A DNA stretch of 60,648 nt from UBA10133 sp964348455 (GTDB lineage Bacteria > Patescibacteriota > Microgenomatia > UBA1400 > MFAQ01), in contig CAYGCQ010000005.1 in assembly GCA_964348455.1 (NCBI GenBank), positions 1 through 60,648 on the forward strand. The letters run 5' to 3'. Numbering within the stretch: the first letter of the stretch is position 1; each line of letters begins with the position of its first letter. The notes beneath the pieces are model-generated. The model was not told where the DNA came from and ran no database searches. It saw only the letters and a list, made by a program, of their open reading frames with translations. The position numbers and the translations under genes were made by a program. Shown piece after piece: positions 59,350 through 60,648 of the stretch.

Positions 59350-59485
59350 TATAGGAGTAAATGAAATAATAATAATCGCCATCGTCATTATCGTACTCTT
59401 CGGAAGCAAGGCCATTCCAAATTTTATCAGAGGAATTGCCAAAGCCATAAAAGAGTTTCGCCAAGCGTCTAAAGGAGACAAGTGA
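59342..59485 (+). CDS. TatA-family protein, paralogue 2 (47 residues)
   Basis: The start overlaps the previous stop (ATGCCTAA). M-P-N-I-G-V-N-E followed by an Ile-rich helix and F-G-S-K-A-I-P-N-F-I-R is the TatA pattern with an extremely short tail. The hinge reads F-G-S-K-A-I-P rather than F-G-G-K-K-L-P. It may serve a TatE-like or TatB-like role. Confidence 0.85.
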   Translation: MPNIGVNEIIIIAIVIIVLFGSKAIPNFIRGIAKAIKEFRQASKGDK

Positions 59486-59519
59486 TATCATAGTTATTAA
59501 TTATTCACACTAAAAAAAT

Positions 59520-59684
59520 ATGTTTAAAAATATTGGATGGCCGGAAGTATTAGTCATCGTCGTCGTCTTAGTGCTTTTATTTGGAGGCAAGATTCTTCCT
59601 AAACTAGGTAAGAATCTTGGTGAATCCGGAAAAGAAATGAAGGATGCCACAAAAGAACTAAAGGACGCCGTCACAGAAAAATAA
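59520..59684 (+). CDS. TatA-family protein, paralogue 3 (54 residues)
   Basis: M-F-K-N-I-G-W-P-E-V-L-V-I, a Val/Leu helix, F-G-G-K-I-L-P-K-L-G-K-N-L-G and a short amphipathic tail. It begins 34 bases after paralogue 2 and is followed by a terminator. Confidence 0.9.
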   Translation: MFKNIGWPEVLVIVVVLVLLFGGKILPKLGKNLGESGKEMKDATKELKDAVTEK

Positions 59685-59690
59685 ATACAC

Positions 59691-59713
59691 AAACCCCGCA
59701 TTAGCGGGGTTTA
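59691..59713 (+). terminator. Rho-independent terminator
   Basis: AAACCCCGC-ATTA-GCGGGGTTT; the T-tract is short (TTTAGTG). It separates paralogue 4 from the other tat genes. Confidence 0.7.
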
Positions 59714-59744
59714 GTGTATTAATAAAATGAAAGGAAATATATAA

Positions 59745-59915
59745 ATGTTTGGCAATCTAAGCTCAACAGATCTACTGGTAGTTGGACTGGTGCTGTTTCT
59801 GCTCTTTGGTGGAAAGAAGCTACCGGAAATGACCAGAGGCTTAATTGAATCTATCAAGCAGTTTCGAGATGAATTTAATGCGGGGGCTGCTGACCCGGAA
59901 GACAAAAAAAAATAA
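59745..59915 (+). CDS. TatA-family protein, paralogue 4 (56 residues)
   Basis: M-F-G-N-L-S-S-T-D-L-L-V-V, then F-G-G-K-K-L-P-E-M-T-R-G-L and an amphipathic acidic tail. AAAGGAA lies about 9 bases upstream. It lies beyond the hairpin at 59691-59713 and may be expressed separately. Confidence 0.9.
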   Translation: MFGNLSSTDLLVVGLVLFLLFGGKKLPEMTRGLIESIKQFRDEFNAGAADPEDKKK

Positions 59916-60083
59916 TTTATCTGGCCCACAATTAATCCCCTTTCATTATCAGAGAAGGTTTAGTATTTTACCCAACTCAGTTTCAAGCATGGAATTAATG
60001 GACTTACAGATCCAAAATCGTCTAAAATTATAGAAGCTGAACCTTCAGGAGGTTGTAAACTTTGGTAAGATAAGTAATCACAC

Positions 60084-60509
60084 ATGCCCAACAAAATTTA
60101 TAATGTAAAGCAGGCAGCTAAAATACTCGGCCTGTCTACCAACACTACCTATAAGTACCTTAATGAGGGTCGAATAAAGGCCGCTAGAGGTCACGTGAGA
60201 GGAACCTTCATCATCACCTCCCAATCACTGGAAAATTTTCTTGGTGCCAAGATCCCTGAAGACGCTCTAAAAGATGATGAAACCATAGGAAATGCCACCA
60301 TAAGAGATGGTGAGGCAATCATTCAGGTCCACTCCCCCACCTTAGCCACCAAAGCTACTCGACTACTTATCACATTATCCCTCCTGATAATTATTGCCGA
60401 TATCGTTTTTACTAAAGACTTTTCCCCAATATCCCAAATCGCCAGAATTATCCTAATTGCCATCCTTCTTCTGATCTCCTATCAGTTCGGAGGTTTTGTA
60501 AAAAAATGA
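60084..60509 (+). CDS. Excisionase-type HTH protein with C-terminal membrane helices
   Basis: Residues 1-55 (Y-N-V-K-Q-A-A-K-I-L-G-L-S-T-N-T-T-Y-K-Y) match the MerR/excisionase-type winged helix that binds DNA. Residues about 90-137 form two membrane helices ending in K-K. The result is a DNA-binding domain tethered to the inner face of the membrane. It follows the tat genes. Regulator or chromosome-anchor roles are possible; neither is shown by the sequence. Confidence 0.7.
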   Translation: MPNKIYNVKQAAKILGLSTNTTYKYLNEGRIKAARGHVRGTFIITSQSLENFLGAKIPEDALKDDETIGNATIRDGEAIIQVHSPTLATKATRLLITLSLLIIIADIVFTKDFSPISQIARIILIAILLLISYQFGGFVKK

Positions 60510-60516
60510 AATACTC

Positions 60517-60648
60517 ATGAGAAAATCTCAGCTGCAGCTAATTGACAGCGGACTTTTCCTTTATGGAAGTTTAGTGACATTTTTTCTTGTAATTTCTGCC
60601 TTTTTTAATCTCAGTGGACCGGGAAACATCATCATCTTGATACTATTC
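60517..60648 (+). CDS. Membrane protein, 3' end outside the window
   Basis: The frame starts at 60517, seven bases after the previous stop, and is open to the end of the window. The 44 visible residues include a long hydrophobic stretch (about 13-32). No family can be named from this fragment. Confidence 0.5.
   Translation, partial: MRKSQLQLIDSGLFLYGSLVTFFLVISAFFNLSGPGNIIILILF

Noticed and set aside
1..60648. Alternative genetic code (TGA as Gly), known in some CPR lineages
   Set aside because: Several well-defined genes end at TGA, for example rseP and the second tatA paralogue, and conserved genes have no in-frame TGA.

Overview
The window looks like one stretch of a small bacterial genome from the Candidate Phyla Radiation (Patescibacteria), most likely a Microgenomates-type or neighbouring lineage. 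The evidence is gene content and style: very compact housekeeping genes (a 156-residue EF-Ts, a short FolD, minimal YbeY), a bacterial Elp3, Gram-positive-style sortase and Tat genes, and many short single-membrane-helix proteins with no recognisable relatives. The code is standard: TGA is used as a stop, so this is not a code-25 lineage. The lineage call is an inference from gene content, not a phylogeny.

Layout. 1-5 kb: the end of a multi-membrane-spanning protein, then a dnaX-ybaB-(unknown)-recR cluster on the minus strand. 5-11 kb: ybeY, yqeY, rpsU, a HIT protein, a frameshifted PRTase-like gene, rseP and frr, all minus. 11.5-20 kb: membrane and secreted protein cassettes on the plus strand, interleaved with tsf, rpsB and folD on the minus strand. 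20-25.6 kb: a thymidylate-kinase-like gene, an Nramp-like transporter and topA. 25.7-27.85 kb: no protein genes; instead three consecutive large structured RNA transcription units, each with a clear promoter and terminator. 27.8-32.4 kb: cell-elongation genes (PBP2, MreD-like, MreC, MreB) in mixed orientation. 32.5-37.4 kb: tRNA-Thr, a protein kinase-RtcB fusion and an O-antigen-ligase/Wzy-like protein with TPRs. 38-46 kb: def, fmt, rpmB, an M50 protease, elp3 and pyrH. 46-56 kb: small unknown genes, a Trm9-like methyltransferase, two tRNAs, a large alpha/beta-hydrolase-like protein, and a broken HNH endonuclease gene abutting another tRNA-Thr. 56.5-60.6 kb: a cell-surface protein with its sortase, then tatC followed by four tatA-like genes and a membrane-bound HTH protein.

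Two expression styles alternate. Many housekeeping genes have a TAnnnT -10 box ending 5-7 nt before the start codon and no Shine-Dalgarno, so they are probably leaderless. Many unknown, secreted or membrane genes instead have a dedicated -35/-10 promoter, a strong GGAGG site and their own terminator, forming one- or two-gene cassettes.

The most noteworthy items are: (1) the tandem large-RNA locus, two members of which share a 52-nt leader that begins at the predicted transcription start; (2) the kinase-RtcB fusion; (3) a 178-bp structured repeat present three times, in the same orientation, each time abutting the U-tract of a different terminator; (4) a sortase carrying the same LPEAG-plus-membrane tail as its neighbour substrate; and (5) palindromic repeats inserted in frame inside protein genes, including the acetyltransferase domain of Elp3. 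All functional names rest on motifs read by eye; no database search was run.
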